A stretch of 64,000 bases of DNA from Charina bottae (GCA_023362775.1 JALMGJ010000005.1:82935921-82999920); one strand, 5' to 3'; positions 1 through 11,715 are shown, numbered from the stretch's first letter. A program made the numbers and translations. Notes: a model not told the origin generated them from the letters alone.

Positions 1-735
1 GAGAGAATGGAAAAAAGAATAAAAAGTGCAAGAAAAAGAAAAAGAAAAAATAAAGAAAAAGAAAAGAAATATATAAAGAAGTGACTTCCAACCTTCATCA
101 CAAATTTAATAACTCTTCACCCCCTATAAGGTTACAAACAGATATCTCTTCACCCCATGCTATAAGCAAATCCACAAAACATAAAATTTTCAATCCTGGT
201 GTCAGCAAAAAGTCCATAAAGCGTTGCCAGAACTTTGCAAAAAAAAAAAGTCTTATTTTAACCTTGATCAAATAAACCAACTTTATATTCCTTCCTTTTA
301 CTTCTAACAGTCTTAATCTTTAATTCAATAAAAGATTGTTGTAGGATTTGATTTATCTTCAATTCTTCTTTATCCCATCACACAGATTTCTTCAAGGCTT
401 TAACAAGCCTTTTTTGTAGATCCAATAAGAAAACATTTTCCAGGACATTTTCTTGGTTTATCATTTGTATTTCCCTTTTAATTTTTAAAACTTCAGCCAG
501 TTTCTTTTGTATATCCAGCAAAGTGTCCTTTTCCAAATAATTCTCTTGGCCTGTTATTTGTAGTTCCACTTTTAGTGCTTTCTCTGTCTTGTCAGATAAA
601 ATTTGTTCCACATCTGTTATTCCTTCATTAACATCTTTTATACATAGTTTAACCATAGAAGCAGACATAATTACTAACAGTGTTGATATTGTAGTTATTA
701 ATTTCTGGCTTCCTTTGGGAATTATTTAAATGAGA
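1..735 (-). mobile_element. L1-derived non-autonomous element, minus strand, partial
   Basis: Read on the minus strand, this AT-rich block has a degraded coiled-coil frame (668 to 378) rich in Lys, Glu and Leu with repeated blocks of the type LLDIQKKLAEVLK and LLDLQKRLVKALKK. The 3' part (about 230-300) shares a GATCAAATAAACCAAC-type segment (plus orientation) with the copy at 22345-24505. The frame resembles that in the plus-strand copy at 57921-59664. The 3' end is cut off by the window start. No endonuclease or reverse transcriptase sequence is present. Confidence 0.6.
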
Positions 736-1044
736 CCGAGTGTGGCCAGGGACTAAGGGACTAAGCTGAGAATAATTTTTTCCAGACTTGAAATACAAGT
801 ACTGATGTAGGAATCAAATCTACTGTGGATTTTAATCTGAGAGTAAGAAAATTGTCCTCCTCATTTCACCCAATTCTCTTTACCTCACACATTCAGCTAG
901 TGCTTCACTGGCAGCTCTAAGACTTGGAAACACAGCCTGAAGGAGCACTGCTGAGTTGGTTTTCACAGCCTGGAAGAGTCAGCTGGATTCCATCCATATT
1001 TACTGACCAGGACCCTGAGATCAATATTATAAAACTGCTGCCAG

Positions 1045-1110
1045 AGCATTCCAAGTGAGATGGGCAGGGAATAAATTTGATAAATAAATAAATTCTTCCC
1101 AATACTAAAT
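1045..1110 (+). repeat. L2/CR1-type LINE 3' tail fragment
   Basis: A short segment, GTGAGATGGGCAGGGAATAA followed by a TAAA-rich tail, matches the 3' end shared by L2-group copies elsewhere in the window (for example 53630-53705). It is too short to classify further. Confidence 0.4.
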
Positions 1111-1179
1111 TCTTTAAAAAAATATTTCCCTGGTTTAAAACATTTTTAATACATCAACTTTTAAAGATTTAAAAGTCAG

Positions 1180-1250
1180 TCTCTATGTGTGTGTGTGCTC
1201 TATGTATGTGAGTGTGTGTGTGTATGTATTATGTATGTGGATAGATAGAT

Positions 1251-1301
<51 letters not shown>

Positions 1302-1320
1302 GATAGATAGATACAACAGA
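1180..1320. repeat. Compound microsatellite (TG)n / (GATA)n
   Basis: A TG/TATG-rich segment is followed by an almost perfect GATA tract at about 1239-1313. Long GATA tracts are common in squamate genomes. Confidence 0.9.
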
Positions 1321-1785
1321 TACAGCAGGGTTCTCATACACACATTCAAACATTAATAAATAAATCCTGGAGTCAAGGTAAGAATCCAGCTGACTCTTCC
1401 ATTAGTTGTGTTGGATAATATGATTCAATATAAGGCAGCTTCTTATGTTCACAACTTAAAAAGAGAAAATAAATCAATGGATAAGACAGAGGACTGATGG
1501 ACTAGTTGGTCTTGGAAACAAAGCAAACTATTTCCTGATTTGGGAAAACTAGATGGGCTAGTTTTGAAGCCTACTCTTGCCGGTTACCACAGATAACCCT
1601 TAGGGTTACCTTAGCCATTGTTGAGGGCTTACAACAGAGTTTGACTGCATATGCAGAATTACTTTTAGCATTGTGAATTAGGGACATGATCCTTTTACTT
1701 CTTTAAACAATAGATGGAGAAAACTCCTAATTATTCATTCAACCTAGAGACATATAAATAGATGAAAGCACTCAAAATTACTTAC

Positions 1786-1943
1786 CACAAGCCAGCCACT
1801 GTTCACCACATCCACATCAGTGACAGAACGATGCATTTTACCTTGCTTGTTGTGATCTGCATATACCTCTGAATCAGAAGTGTAGCCACGATCTAGGCTG
1901 GCTTCATTTGGATGATAGGAGATCTCACTGTCTGACTGAGCTC
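1786..1943 (-). CDS. GBF1: GBF1 exon h (most downstream exon seen)
   Basis: A 158-nt exon: two bases finish a Gly codon, then 52 codons including AQSDSEISYHPNEASLDRGY, TSDSEVYADHNKQGK and DVVNSGWLV. This linker, with its LDRGYTSDSEVY motif and acidic serines, is typical of GBF1 and lies C-terminal to HDS2. The acceptor is TTGTTTAG and the donor a strong GTAAGT. The codon run VVNSGWLV ends exactly at the donor. No further exon was recognised between 1 and 1785, so the 3' part of the gene is outside the window. Confidence 0.95.
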
Positions 1944-2787
1944 CTAAACAAACAATTAAACAAAATGGAATGAGGCAGATGTATAAGAGCTTATTTTTTT
2001 TTCATACCAGCAAAGAGATTGGTATTTTGGACTTACCCTAAAACAGACCTGAAAGGAAGGGATTCCTCATCTTTCTGAGATCCCCTAAAAATTTTTTGGG
2101 TGTGCAATCCATTTCCCTTGAGATAGGCCCTGGCGGTTATCTATTGTGTTTAGGTATTACAGAAGCCAAGTATCTCCAGGACAGCCCCTTGCCCTTGTTC
2201 CACCATGGTCGTTGATGTGGGCCTTTGTTGCAATGTTTGACATATCAGTGTTTCTCACCCCTTCACTTAATGTTCCAAGGCTACCAGTTCAAACACACAG
2301 TTCTCAACTCTAGTGAGTTGATATGCAGTACCAACTCAGGCTGAGACAATGTGCTCTAAGCTTTTAGGTTCAACCTATCAGGCTGGTGTCCCATTTCTCT
2401 TATCATACTAGATGAGACTAACCACCTCTGCAAGGATCTAGCAACCCTGCTTAGAACCACTAGGCACAGACAAGCTTCATGAGTGATCTGATTCTCACCA
2501 TAGCAATGCATCCAGAGCTGTTATCAGTCCTCCTGGAGGAAGCTAAAACCTCCCTCACTGAACTCTGCAGCATGAACATTGGTTTCTGGGTTAGGAAAAG
2601 CTGACACTCTTCAGTGTTGAGGAGCACTCCCAATGTAGAACCTGCCTGGAAATCATGAGTGAACTTTTTTCTAAGTTCATTACAAAATCTTATTTCCTTA
2701 AACACTGTAGAGTCAGGATGCTGCTATGAAAGAATGTAGACTTGACCTTCGGAAGGAAGAAGGGAGCAAGGGAGGAAAAAAAGATTA
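1944..2787. other. Intronic sequence, nothing recognised
   Basis: No splice-bounded exon, repeat end or coding similarity was recognised on either strand. The 81-codon minus-strand frame at 2460-2705 has no recognisable motif and is taken as chance. Confidence 0.4.
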
Positions 2788-2846
2788 CAGGTAGTCCTTG
2801 ACTTATGACCATTTGTTTAGTGATAATTCGAAATTACGATGGCGCT
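2788..2846 (+). mobile_element. TA-flanked MITE, left piece (split by L1)
   Basis: Starts after a TA with CAGGTAGTCCTTGACTTATG, the terminal sequence shared with the copies at 29955, 47437 and 50432. It is interrupted at 2846 by an L1 insertion that duplicated AAATTACGATGGCGCT. The MITE resumes at 5692. Confidence 0.8.
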
Positions 2847-3694
2847 CAGACTTCCTGGGGAGGAGTCATGGAGGAACGTCGACTCTAGCTTAGCTCTATA
2901 GCTAGAATCACAGCGTGTTTTTCTGGTGGCTCACATAAGATTTGAGCCCTGAAATATTCCCTGGAGTAAAGGGGAACTCAGAGAATCACCCCTCAAGTCT
3001 TCTGGACAGCTGCAGCTCGCTGGAAGGTCATGAAATTGGCTATCGAATGGTGAGTGAACAGCTGAGAAGCGGGGGTTTCATCTTGTCCAAGCCGCTGCTG
3101 AAGCCTTTTAAACGGACACTAATTCCCCCCCCCCCCATCTTTTAAATCAACACTTTTTTTTGTCTTAAATTTATTGCATTCTAAGAGGCAGGCAGATACA
3201 GGCATTCTGTATCTCTAATACAGAAAAATATCTTCTCTTGGTTATTTTTTCATTATTTTGGGGATTTTTTTTGCTTATATATCTTACTTATTTTAATGGA
3301 TTATAATTACAGCAAGCAGTTGTTTTACTGAAGTTTTTATTTTTTAAAGTGGAAAAAGACTGTTGTCTTTTTTTTTTATGGGAAAAGTTTTTTAGTTAAA
3401 TAAGATTTGTTGGATTTGAGGATAAAGTTATTTTTGGACTGTGAGATAATTTTTGTTGTGACTAGCTTTTAAAATTTTGATTGGATACTGTTTCAAAACA
3501 TCGTATGAAGCTTTCTGTTTCAACTCAAGGCTTGTAATTGGAAACCTTATCTCTCGAGAGTTTTTTCTTCTTTTCTTCTTTCTGTATATTTACTAGGATT
3601 GGACACTAGAGGGAGCTAAAGTATTATAATTTAAAGTATTGGCTTTTTAAAAAGGTATTGAACTATTGGATTTAAACCAAATTTTAAAAAAATT

Positions 3695-4573
3695 ATGGCT
3701 ACTAGAAGACAAGCTAGGCGTGGTTCTGTTGAATTGGACCCTATAAAAGCTATGTTTGAAGATTTCATATCATAAACTAAACAATTTATTGCTCAAACTT
3801 TTGAAGAATTGGAGAAAAAGGGGAAAAAGGGAAGAAAAAAGATTTGCTGAATTTGAAAAAAGATTAGATCAGAAATTAGAAAAAATGGAAGCGAGACTGG
3901 AAGGAGGAGTTAAAAAATTGGATAAGAGAGTAGATGTATTGGAGAAAGAACGGGAAAATGAACTTGACAGAATTGCATTATTGGAATTAAGAGATAAGGA
4001 GTTCTGTTTAAGGCTCAGGGTTATCCCTGAAGCCAAAGAAGAAAATCTTAAAGATAAGGTCATACAAGCCTTGTCAGGTCTGATTGATTGGGAAAAAGAT
4101 AAAATGATAGAAGAAACAGAAAAAGGTTTTAGGATTAATTCAAAATATGCAGCTATGACCAAGAAACCCAGAGATATTTTAGTTCAATTTGCTAGGAGGA
4201 AAACCAGAGATTTAGTTCTTCAAGCTCAATCTGAATCTAAACTTAATATTGATAATGTGGACATAATAGTACTGAAAGAAATTCCTGTGAGGATATTAAG
4301 AAAGAGAAAAGAATATACAGTACTTTCTTGACAGATGCTTTGAAGAGGAATAAGATTCCTTTTCATTGGGAGAAATTGGAGGGAGGGAGTTTCACTTTTC
4401 AACAACACAGGTTTAAGTTAACTTCGATTCCCAAGGCTAAAGAGTTTATGACTAAATATGGAACTAAGTTGGATCAGGATGTATCAGGACTGCAACAAGA
4501 GGATACAATGACACAAGATGAGGAGATGGTTGGGGCTGCTGCATTTAAAGACTGTGCTGAGTTAATTTTATAA
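3695..4573 (+). pseudogene. L1 ORF1 (RNA-binding protein), broken
   Basis: The frame starts at ATG 3695 (MATRRQARRGSVELDP), meets a stop near 3772, shifts near 3830 and again at about 4328. It shows an N-terminal Lys/Glu coiled coil (FEKRLDQKLEKMEARLEGG) and an RRM-like core with LRLRVIPEAKEEN and PRDILVQFARRKTR. A C-terminal domain (IPFHWEKLEGGSFTFQQHRF) follows in the shifted frame. This order is that of L1 ORF1p, a nucleic-acid chaperone that trimerises through its coiled coil. It is a decayed transposon gene, not a host gene. Confidence 0.85.
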
Positions 4574-4575
4574 AA

Positions 4576-5275
4576 ATGGCTTTAAATTGTCTTACGTGGA
4601 ATATAAATGGGGCAAATTCCCCATAAAAAAGGAGAATTTTTTTTCATTATTTGAATAAATTGAAATGTGATGTGATATGTCTACAAGAAACACATGTAAA
4701 GGAAAAGGATGTATGATCAAATGGGCTAAGAATTTTGGATATATTATTATGCATGAACAATGGGAAAATATGTGGAATAAAGATTTGAAATTTACCTTAA
4801 ATTATAATTTAAAAGAGAACTTTTATAAGATTATGTATCGTTGGTATCTAACCCCTGATAAACTATCAAAAATGTATAATGGTGTAACTAATGTTTGTTG
4901 GAAGTGTTTACAGGGAGAAGGAACTTTTTATCATCTCTGGTGGACCTGTGAGAAAGCCACAAAAATTTGGGATCAAACATGTATTATTCTTCAAAAGATT
5001 TTAAAAGTGAATATACAAAAAAAGCCGGAACTGTTCCTTTTGGGTTTGATGGAGAAGGAGCTGGAGAAACAATATGGAGTTTTGCTTTTATATATGATCA
5101 CAGCTGCAAGAATTTTATATGCACAGAGATGGAAAGATCCACAGATCCTACGGTTGAAGATAGGATTGTTAAATTAATGGATCTGGCCCAGATGGCTAAA
5201 TTGACAGCATTAATTAGAGAACATTCAGTTTCTGGATTTTTATCTGTTTGGCAACGACTTCTAGAGTACTTTGTA
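4576..5275 (+). pseudogene. L1 ORF2 remnant with large internal deletion
   Basis: Begins MALNCLTWNINGANSP and CDVICLQETHVKEKD, the first strands of the L1 endonuclease with an in-frame stop. At about 4708 it jumps to the ORF2 C terminus: FGYIIMHEQWENMW, then the Cys-rich CWKCLQGEGTFYHLWWTCEKA. The whole of the reverse transcriptase is missing. The C-terminal part matches the copies at 34085-34975 and 61310-61720. It ends at TAGAGTACT, where the inverted 3' UTR piece begins. Confidence 0.85.
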
Positions 5276-5691
5276 ATTTCTTTTACAGTTTAAACTTTAT
5301 TGATTTTCAGAGTATAGATATATACATATACATAGATATATATACAAAATAGAAACTACAGAAAAGCATGAAAATAGAACTAAAGAAAAAAGAAGAAAAA
5401 ACTATAAAGTGCAAATAGACAGAAAACAAAGACGGAACTTTCTCCGACTTTCTCCAATACAGATATAGATAAATTTACAAAAATAATCTCTTACCAATGA
5501 TTAAACCATAGTAACATTATTTCTATTAAACTAAACCAATTAATCATTAAAACCCAAAATCAGAACATCATTTTTTTTTTACCACAAGCAAGTACTGGGG
5601 GGGGGGGGGCGGAATTAGTGTCCGTTTAAAAGGCTTCAGCAGCAGCTTGGACAAGATGAAACCCCCACTTCTCAGCTGTTCACTTTTTCAC

Positions 5692-5975
5692 AAATTACGA
5701 TGGCGCTGAAAAAAGTGACTTGTGATGAGTCCTCACACTTATGACTGTCGCAGTGTCCCCACGGTCACATGATCAAAATTTGGGCACTTGGCAACCAGCA
5801 TGTATGTATGGCAGTTGCAGTGTCCAGGGTCATGTGATCGCCATTTGCTACCTTCTCAGGCAGCTTCCAACAAGCAAAATCAATGGGGAACCGTATGATT
5901 CACTTAACAATGGTGGTGATTTGCTCAATGACTGCCACAAAAAATGTTGTAAAACCAACTTCTGATGGGGACATG
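5692..5975 (+). mobile_element. TA-flanked MITE, right piece
   Basis: Continuation of the MITE at 2788-2846 after the L1 insertion. It carries internal motifs common to the family: CACGGTCACATGATC, a CACTTGGCAACC-type segment, and GTCATGTGATCGCC. The right terminus is degraded; the best-matching sequence fades near 5965-5975. Confidence 0.7.
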
Positions 5976-6227
5976 GTGGACTGAACAAAGAACTAGCAGC
6001 TTCTACTAGCCTTCTCCTTTGAAGGAGCCCTGAATCCTGCAATGCTGGACACAAAACCTAACATGTAGCTGCTAAGACCATAGAGTGGCAAAGTCATCAA
6101 ACTGAGTGCCAGAGATCAGAGAACATCACTTCTGCTTGAGTGAAGACCAGCAACTTTGGAATAAACGCCTTGGCCTGGGCTCATTCAACCACTAAAATAG
6201 GTATGAAATATCTATGATAACCATGAT

Positions 6228-6445
6228 AACCAAGTGTGGTGTTGGCCTAACTGAGGAGACCCAGGTTCAAATCCATACTTAGCAATGGAACCTCACTAGG
6301 TGACTCTGGGACAATCTCTCTCTCTCTCAGTCCAATCTCCATTGAATTATTGTTATTGTGGAGAAAAATGGGAGGAATAGTGCTCTATTTTGAATTCCCC
6401 TTTGAATTCTTAAAGGGAGGGTGTAAATCAAATAAATAAACACTA
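6228..6445 (+). repeat. tRNA-derived SINE
   Basis: Contains a B-box-like GGTTCAAATCC in a context of GTGTGGTGTTGGCCTAA and GGAGACCCAGG, the typical head of a reptile tRNA-derived SINE. A body with a CTCTCTC tract and a tail ending AAATAAATAAAC follow. The family cannot be fixed by eye. Confidence 0.5.
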
Positions 6446-6480
6446 GGCAAGCTGAAATAACAGCTGTGATGTAAGTTCCG

Positions 6481-7890
6481 TATGTATGTATGTATGTATA
6501 AAAAATTCCCTTCCCACCCCTATGGGTTGTATATGTCTTCCTCAACCTTGTTGTCTTCCACAGTCCCACTGAGTTTTTGAGGAAGGTCCTTAGTGTCCTG
6601 TTGACTTTGTATAGCGCCAGGCATTCACAAATCCATGTGTGTGGCACTGAGTTGTAGGTTTTCCTGTAGTCAAACCAAGCTGTGCTCAGATTGGCCTGTC
6701 TAGACCTTGAGTCTTGGGCGACAGCTCTATCTATGAGCAGCTGTGTTTTGGGCCTCTGGTGTTCTTCCCAATGCCCTTCTGAGCTGTGCTCATGTACTGG
6801 CCCATATGGTCCTGTAGCTTGGTGGCTATGATGCCTGAGAGGACTTTCCATGTTGTGGGGAGGCAGGTTATTGGCCAGTAGTTGGACGGTGTTGTTCCCT
6901 TGTGGGGGCCTACTGTTCAGTTTCTGCTGGTGGTGGCTCTGCTGTTTCTGTGTTGTTGCACTGCAGTTGGGAGTACACCTTGGACGGTTCTTTGGAGAAC
7001 AGGGCATTTATCTTTTTGCTCTGCTTCTCTTCTTGGCCTGGTAGCCAGTGCTATGAGCCTTTGTTTAGCAGTCTCTAGGGCTTCAGATGGAGTCAGTCCC
7101 TTGTATTTCTTCAGTAGCCAAATCTTATCCTTAATCTCCACACCCTTCTGTAGTTCCACCAGGTGACTAACTTCTCTCTGCATTGCCTTGATTTTAGCCT
7201 CCAAGGTCTAAAATCAAGGCAATGATTTCCTGGGAGGGGTACGTACAGCTGTTCTTCTTGATTGTGTAGCTAAGCATCTCCAGGATTACAGCAGCTGTAG
7301 TGTATACCAGTTCATTGGTTTGAGTTCTGGTGGTAGTAGGGATTGTCGTGAGGGCTCTATTGGCATCTTCTAGCATACTATCTGATGGTACTTCTCCAGA
7401 GCCTTGGTAATCGGTCTCAAGGGTTGACTGTAGCTAGTTTATCCATGATCCTGTGCCTCATATCAGCTGCTGTGCTCTGTAATGGAGGGGGTGGCAATGA
7501 AGTTCCAGCTTCATGTGTTGGCTGCACATCCAGTTATTCTTCCAGGTCTTTTTGAGTCCGGGATGTAATGTGTAGTTGGTCTATCTCAAGTTGTGAGAGC
7601 AGCTTCCTCTTCACTGTGTTGAAGCATTGGGTAACTAGCTGTTTCTCAGTTAGTGTGGATGTAGGTCTTCTGTCCATCCATAGTTCCCTCAAACATTTCA
7701 AATATCCCCTCTCATTAGGTCTACTGCATTCCACCAATTCCAGGTTCTCTTGTCTTGTCCATGTATGGTTTGTTCCAGTAGCCCACTTATTGTCAGATTT
7801 TCTGGTTCCCCAACATCTGGCGCAGACCTTGTTAATCCAGGTGACATCTGAGCCAGCATGACTCTCCTAGTTCATGTCACTCTCATAACC
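6481..7890 (-). mobile_element. R4/Dong-type LINE, internally deleted, minus strand
   Basis: On the minus strand the order is: N-terminal region (ERGYLKCLRELWMDRRP, then KLLSQLEIDQL; 7740-7530), a Lys/Glu-rich linker (7204-6917), an RT segment (LIDRAVAQDSRSRQANLSTA, WFDYRKTYNSVPHTWICECL; about 6740-6570), then the 3' end with a (CATA)n tail at 6481-6500. RT sequence downstream of this block and the REL endonuclease are missing, joined directly to the 3' UTR near 6545. R4 elements use a restriction-like endonuclease and site-preferring insertion. All frames are broken. Confidence 0.75.
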
Positions 7891-7892
7891 GA

Positions 7893-8040
7893 GGCAGGCA
7901 GGTGAAACGTTAGGAGGGTCTTTCCCCACAGACCCCTACTGGTATGGTAGGTACCAGCCAGGATTCAAACCCCGGTCTCCCGTGTCAAAGGGCAGGGTTC
8001 TAACCACCACGCTATCCAGCCACTTGTGTGTGTTTGTGTA
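7893..8040 (-). repeat. tRNA-like sequence (SINE head or tRNA pseudogene)
   Basis: On the minus strand it reads GGATAGCGTGGTGGTTAGAA, then CCGGGGTTTGAATCCTGG, which gives A-box-like and B-box-like pol III promoter motifs about 40 nt apart. The arms pair imperfectly and no reliable anticodon can be assigned, so a functional tRNA gene is not claimed. Confidence 0.5.
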
Positions 8041-9026
8041 TGAAAGTCTGCAGGCAGAATTGAACCTAACAAGCTTCCCATCTGGCTCCTCTCACCAGGA
8101 TGCAGCTTTCTCAAAGCTCCAGAAATGCCATGAAGCAGTGTTTCTCTGTTCCTTTCCTTTCTGGTAAAAGAAAGGGGGAGCAAAGCTGAGAATCCATCAT
8201 TTCAATACATTCTTGGTGTCTTTAAGCCAACACCTAGATCACTGCCATCCTTTGATTCCAAACAGAAAAAGCTAGCATCTTGCGTATTTTCTTTTCTCCA
8301 AGAATCTAGTGATTCAAATCATTGGGAGCATCTTATACAGCCTCTCCCCAGTAACTGCTTTCTCTTCATCATTTTTTTTTGGGGGGGAAACTGAGAGGCA
8401 AGTAATTGTAGAGAATAAGAAGATGACCTTGACTGAAATATGTAGGAAATGTTACCTAGGCAAAAGGGGATGAAACATTTTTTAAGGCTAGAACAATGTG
8501 ATAACATTCAGAAGTGGCTCAGGCAGATGCCTCTCTATTCACTGAAGTATAAGGAGGAAGAGGAGGTACAGCACAATCAGACTTGCATTGTTATTATAGC
8601 CAATCTTAATAAAAGTAGTTTTAGCTTTTATATGGAGTTGATTTCCTGGTCTGGACTAACTAGTGGGGCTGTCAGTAAGCCAGCTCCCCACTATTTCTGG
8701 GGTACCTTGGAAGCTGCATATTGACAGCAACGGGGCCTTGTGAACCCTACCTATAAATGTTATTTCCACCACTCCTAGTAAAAAATAGCTTTTAATCTGC
8801 TGCTATATTTATATTTAATCATAATAACTAGAAATATGACTGGCAAAAAATGAAAAGGAGAAAACTGCTGGTCTTTAACCTAAGTTGAAGAAAGATGGTA
8901 GCTGAAATCAGACCTGGTTTTCTGTAATCTCCTTTACTAAACAAAATGTCTGGAGCAACGACTGCTAACCTAACAGATTGGCATCATGCTTCCCAACAAG
9001 AGCTCATTGCCAATGACCAATCTTAC
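8041..9026. other. Intronic sequence, nothing recognised
   Basis: Short frames of 60-90 codons occur on both strands, without motifs or plausible splice contexts. No repeat family was recognised. Confidence 0.4.
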
Positions 9027-9249
9027 CTGTGTCATTCTCTGTTCTTGTTGTAGCCTGCAGCGCTGGGGGTGGCTTCACCCCAGAACCAATGCATTCCAAG
9101 AGAGTAAAGAGTGTGTACCAGTCTTCTCCAGAGTGAATATTGGCAGCATTAGTCTTGAGAAGCTCATGAAGGCCATATGCAATCTGATGACTTGCCCTGT
9201 TTAACATGCTGGGTTTCATCATGAGCAAGATACGCAAGGAGAGCAACAC
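9027..9249 (-). CDS. GBF1: GBF1 exon g
   Basis: A 223-nt exon, 74 codons plus one base, starting VLLSLRILLMMKPSMLNRAS and containing AYGLHELLKTNAANIHSGED and LFTLLECIGSGVKPPPALQA. The acceptor is CTGAGTAG and the donor ACAG|GTAAGA. It completes the second downstream helical domain of GBF1 and enters the variable, acidic Ser-rich linker. The last base pairs with two bases of exon 1786-1943 to make a Gly codon (reading ...NDTG then AQSDSE). Confidence 0.95.
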
Positions 9250-11525
9250 CTACTCAGAGAGAAGCAATGGTAAGTACAGGAAAGGCAAATTATGCCTATA
9301 CCAGATTCACTTTTGTTATCTGCTTGCACCACATTCAAGTCTGTATTATGTGAAGAATAACTAGATTTGAACTTGTATTTCCTTGCCTGAAGAAAAATCA
9401 CAAAGCCTTTTTCTTGAATTTATTCCTACTTTAAATGTTTTGAAACATGAAGGAAGCAAAAAGAGGGAAGTAGTAATAAATAATAACTCAGTAATAAAAT
9501 AGATCCCTGGTTATTTAAAAAGAAAAATTACATATAAAGAGTCTGAAAACCGCAAAGAGTTTAAAATCTCTCACTGCCGTTTCAGAATGGAAAAGAGAAT
9601 ATGAAACACAAGATTTGTGTCTAAACAAAGTAAATTTTAAGTGAGATGTCAGAAATGAAGGAATTCCCTCAGAAGTTTAGGGTACTAATATGATGTTGCA
9701 AATGACACCTCCTTTTCTGATATTTGTTGTGGTGTAATCTTGTCAGATGGGTTTAAATCTTTTTTGTTCGCTTTGAAGTCCTCTTTTCCTAGCTCACAGA
9801 CCCATCTATCTCCCAATGTTTGCAACACAATAGGATTACACAGGTTTCACCAACTTGTTGTCTAGCAAACATAAAAAAACTCCCACCTTTGGAGCGGTAG
9901 AAGTGGGTGGAGTGGCCATGCCACCTTTCCAGTTCTAAAGTGGAGAGGTGTCATGACTCAGAGCCCTGAGGGGAAGAGCTTTCAATATAAATAACTTCCC
10001 TGGTCAAGAGAAGTTAGAATCACATGTTGGGGTCCCTACCTATGTGAGCAACTTTGCATCTTGAAATAATATTAACATCCCTGGATTCCAGCACTGAAGC
10101 CATTATCATGCTTCAGTCAATTTGACATAAGTGGCAAACGTGGGCCCTTTGCTCATTCAGTAGTAATGGACTGAAAGAAACAAAACTCTGAAAGTTCAAT
10201 CAGAGTGTGCCTGGTAGTGTTTATCTGTTGAAACCTTGTGGCTTCATCTTGAAATATTTCCATAACATCAGACAAATGTGGAAAGAATCTGGTTGCTTTT
10301 TCCCATAGGAAACATAAATATTTGGCAAGAAATACTTGGCAACCCTGAGCCCCATGATAAAGAAGGAATAGAACTTTCCACAACCCACAGCCTTTGTTAT
10401 CCACAAGAGTAATATCCTGGTAGTGCTGTGGCCATGACTGAAAAACCTTCAGTATAATGGAATTTGAAAGATGGTGCTAAAAGACAAATGAGTGGTCCTT
10501 TCCTGTACCTTCAGAATTTTATAATGTGGTTAGAAGGCATGAAGGACAGTTTTATTCACATTAACTGTTTTTAGTACAGTAGGAAGCATGGACATTTGTG
10601 TCAGCTTTGCTGCTCTACTGCCGTGCATCTACTCTAAGTCAGCTGGATCAGGCTGTATAACATCAAACCCAAGGGAGTGGGCCATCTCTTTATCTGTTCT
10701 GTGTAACTATGAGTATTTTCTGGACATGAAAAAGGAGTCTGATTGCCTATCTCTGCACTTGATAAGGACAATGGAGGGAATCAGATATCAACAAAAATCT
10801 CAAAACATAGTCACTAACATCCAAAGATAGTGCATTTTGAGAGAGTATGGATTGTCCTTCTGTTTCTTCTGGTCTTCAGACATGAGCAATTATAAACTGC
10901 TTGGTACTTAGTGATGTACCAGGGACAGAAAAGCAATCGGCGTGAATGTACCGGTGCCCACTACAACCTGCAATTTGCCAGTGTCATTTCTCTGTTTGTG
11001 TGGAGCCCAGCCCAGCCATGGCTTTGCTCAGCAGTGGAAACCTCAGGCACACAAGTCCTACGGAATCAGCCTCACTTGCTCTAAAAAGTCAGACTTGTTT
11101 TGCAAAAAAAAAAATGAGGACAATGGGGCAGGACTCCTTAACATGCCTCTGTTGCAAGCAAATCAAGTAAAGGGAGTGCCCATCCAATGGCAAGTTCAGT
11201 ACTTTCTAAATGGTTAGCGTTACATCCATAAAGTCCAGAAACTATGAATACGTCCAATAGAAAAAAAATCCTGAAAGAGCATGGAAAAATTCTGGAAATA
11301 CTTTTCCTGTAATGGTCAAAAAAGAACCAAAAGAAATGGCTTACCCTTAATGCTATGGGCAGATGACACTATTAGCATTGGAACATTCCCAGTAATTTAC
11401 TGTGTAGGTGCAGAGCCCATGAGTGTGAATCATGACCATAAAGATGACAAAGGAACTAACACTGCAGAGACACCAAGAAATCAGTCCCTTCAGAAAACTG
11501 ACACATCACACAGAGCTGCATTTAC
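9250..11525. other. GBF1 intron, nothing recognised
   Basis: A 2.28 kb intron between two GBF1 exons, with no clear transposon and only short chance frames (for example 10153-10406 and 10942-11217). It is the most repeat-poor intron in the window. Confidence 0.5.
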
Positions 11526-11679
11526 CTGGGCACTTATCTCTTCTCTGCGCAGAAGTCGGATTGCCAGTCTCAACAGTCCCACTACTGCTCTTTCCACTAG
11601 AAAACAGTATTCCATAGCATTAACACATAAATGATAAATGTGATCTCGCATTGCCTGCCAGACAAAAGTCACACGATCC
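11526..11679 (-). CDS. GBF1: GBF1 exon f (HDS2 region)
   Basis: A 154-nt exon: one base completes the Arg codon, then 51 codons including DRVTFVWQAMRDHIYHLC and LVERAVVGLLRLAIRLLRRE, ending EEISAQ. This is the very conserved long amphipathic helix pair of the second downstream homology domain of GBF1, a region implicated in membrane targeting. The acceptor CATCTCTAG lies at 11680-11681 (plus) and the donor GTAAAT at 11521-11525. An R4-type LINE fragment begins only about 35-40 bp upstream of the acceptor on the intron side. Confidence 0.95.
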
Positions 11680-11715
11680 CTAGAGATGAAGGGAAAGAAA
11701 AAGAGTATTGTGAGA

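Larger units (their letters stand above)
2847..5691 (+). mobile_element. L1 LINE insertion, rearranged (tail-to-tail), with 16-bp TSD
   Basis: A 2.85 kb insertion flanked by a perfect 16-bp direct repeat, AAATTACGATGGCGCT, at 2831-2846 and 5692-5707. From 2847 to about 5270 it reads on the plus strand: 5' UTR, ORF1, the very start of ORF2, a deletion, then the ORF2 C terminus. From about 5290 to 5691 it reads on the minus strand: the 5' UTR end joined through a G/C run to the ORF2 end and the 3' UTR. The 3' UTR was identified by comparison with the copy at 35145-35400. Thus both outer ends are 5' UTR sequence and the 3' terminus lies in the middle, which ordinary target-primed reverse transcription does not give. 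Confidence 0.8.

Noticed and set aside
1239..1315. Regular repeat array that might suggest a CRISPR
   Set aside because: It is a tetranucleotide GATA microsatellite without spacers, in a vertebrate genome.
7893..8040. Candidate functional tRNA gene
   Set aside because: A- and B-box-like motifs exist, but the arms pair poorly and no credible anticodon loop can be set, so it was listed only as tRNA-like.
10153..10406. Overlapping minus-strand frames of 61 and 83 codons
   Set aside because: They overlap in different frames, with no motif and no splice context; chance frames in an intron.
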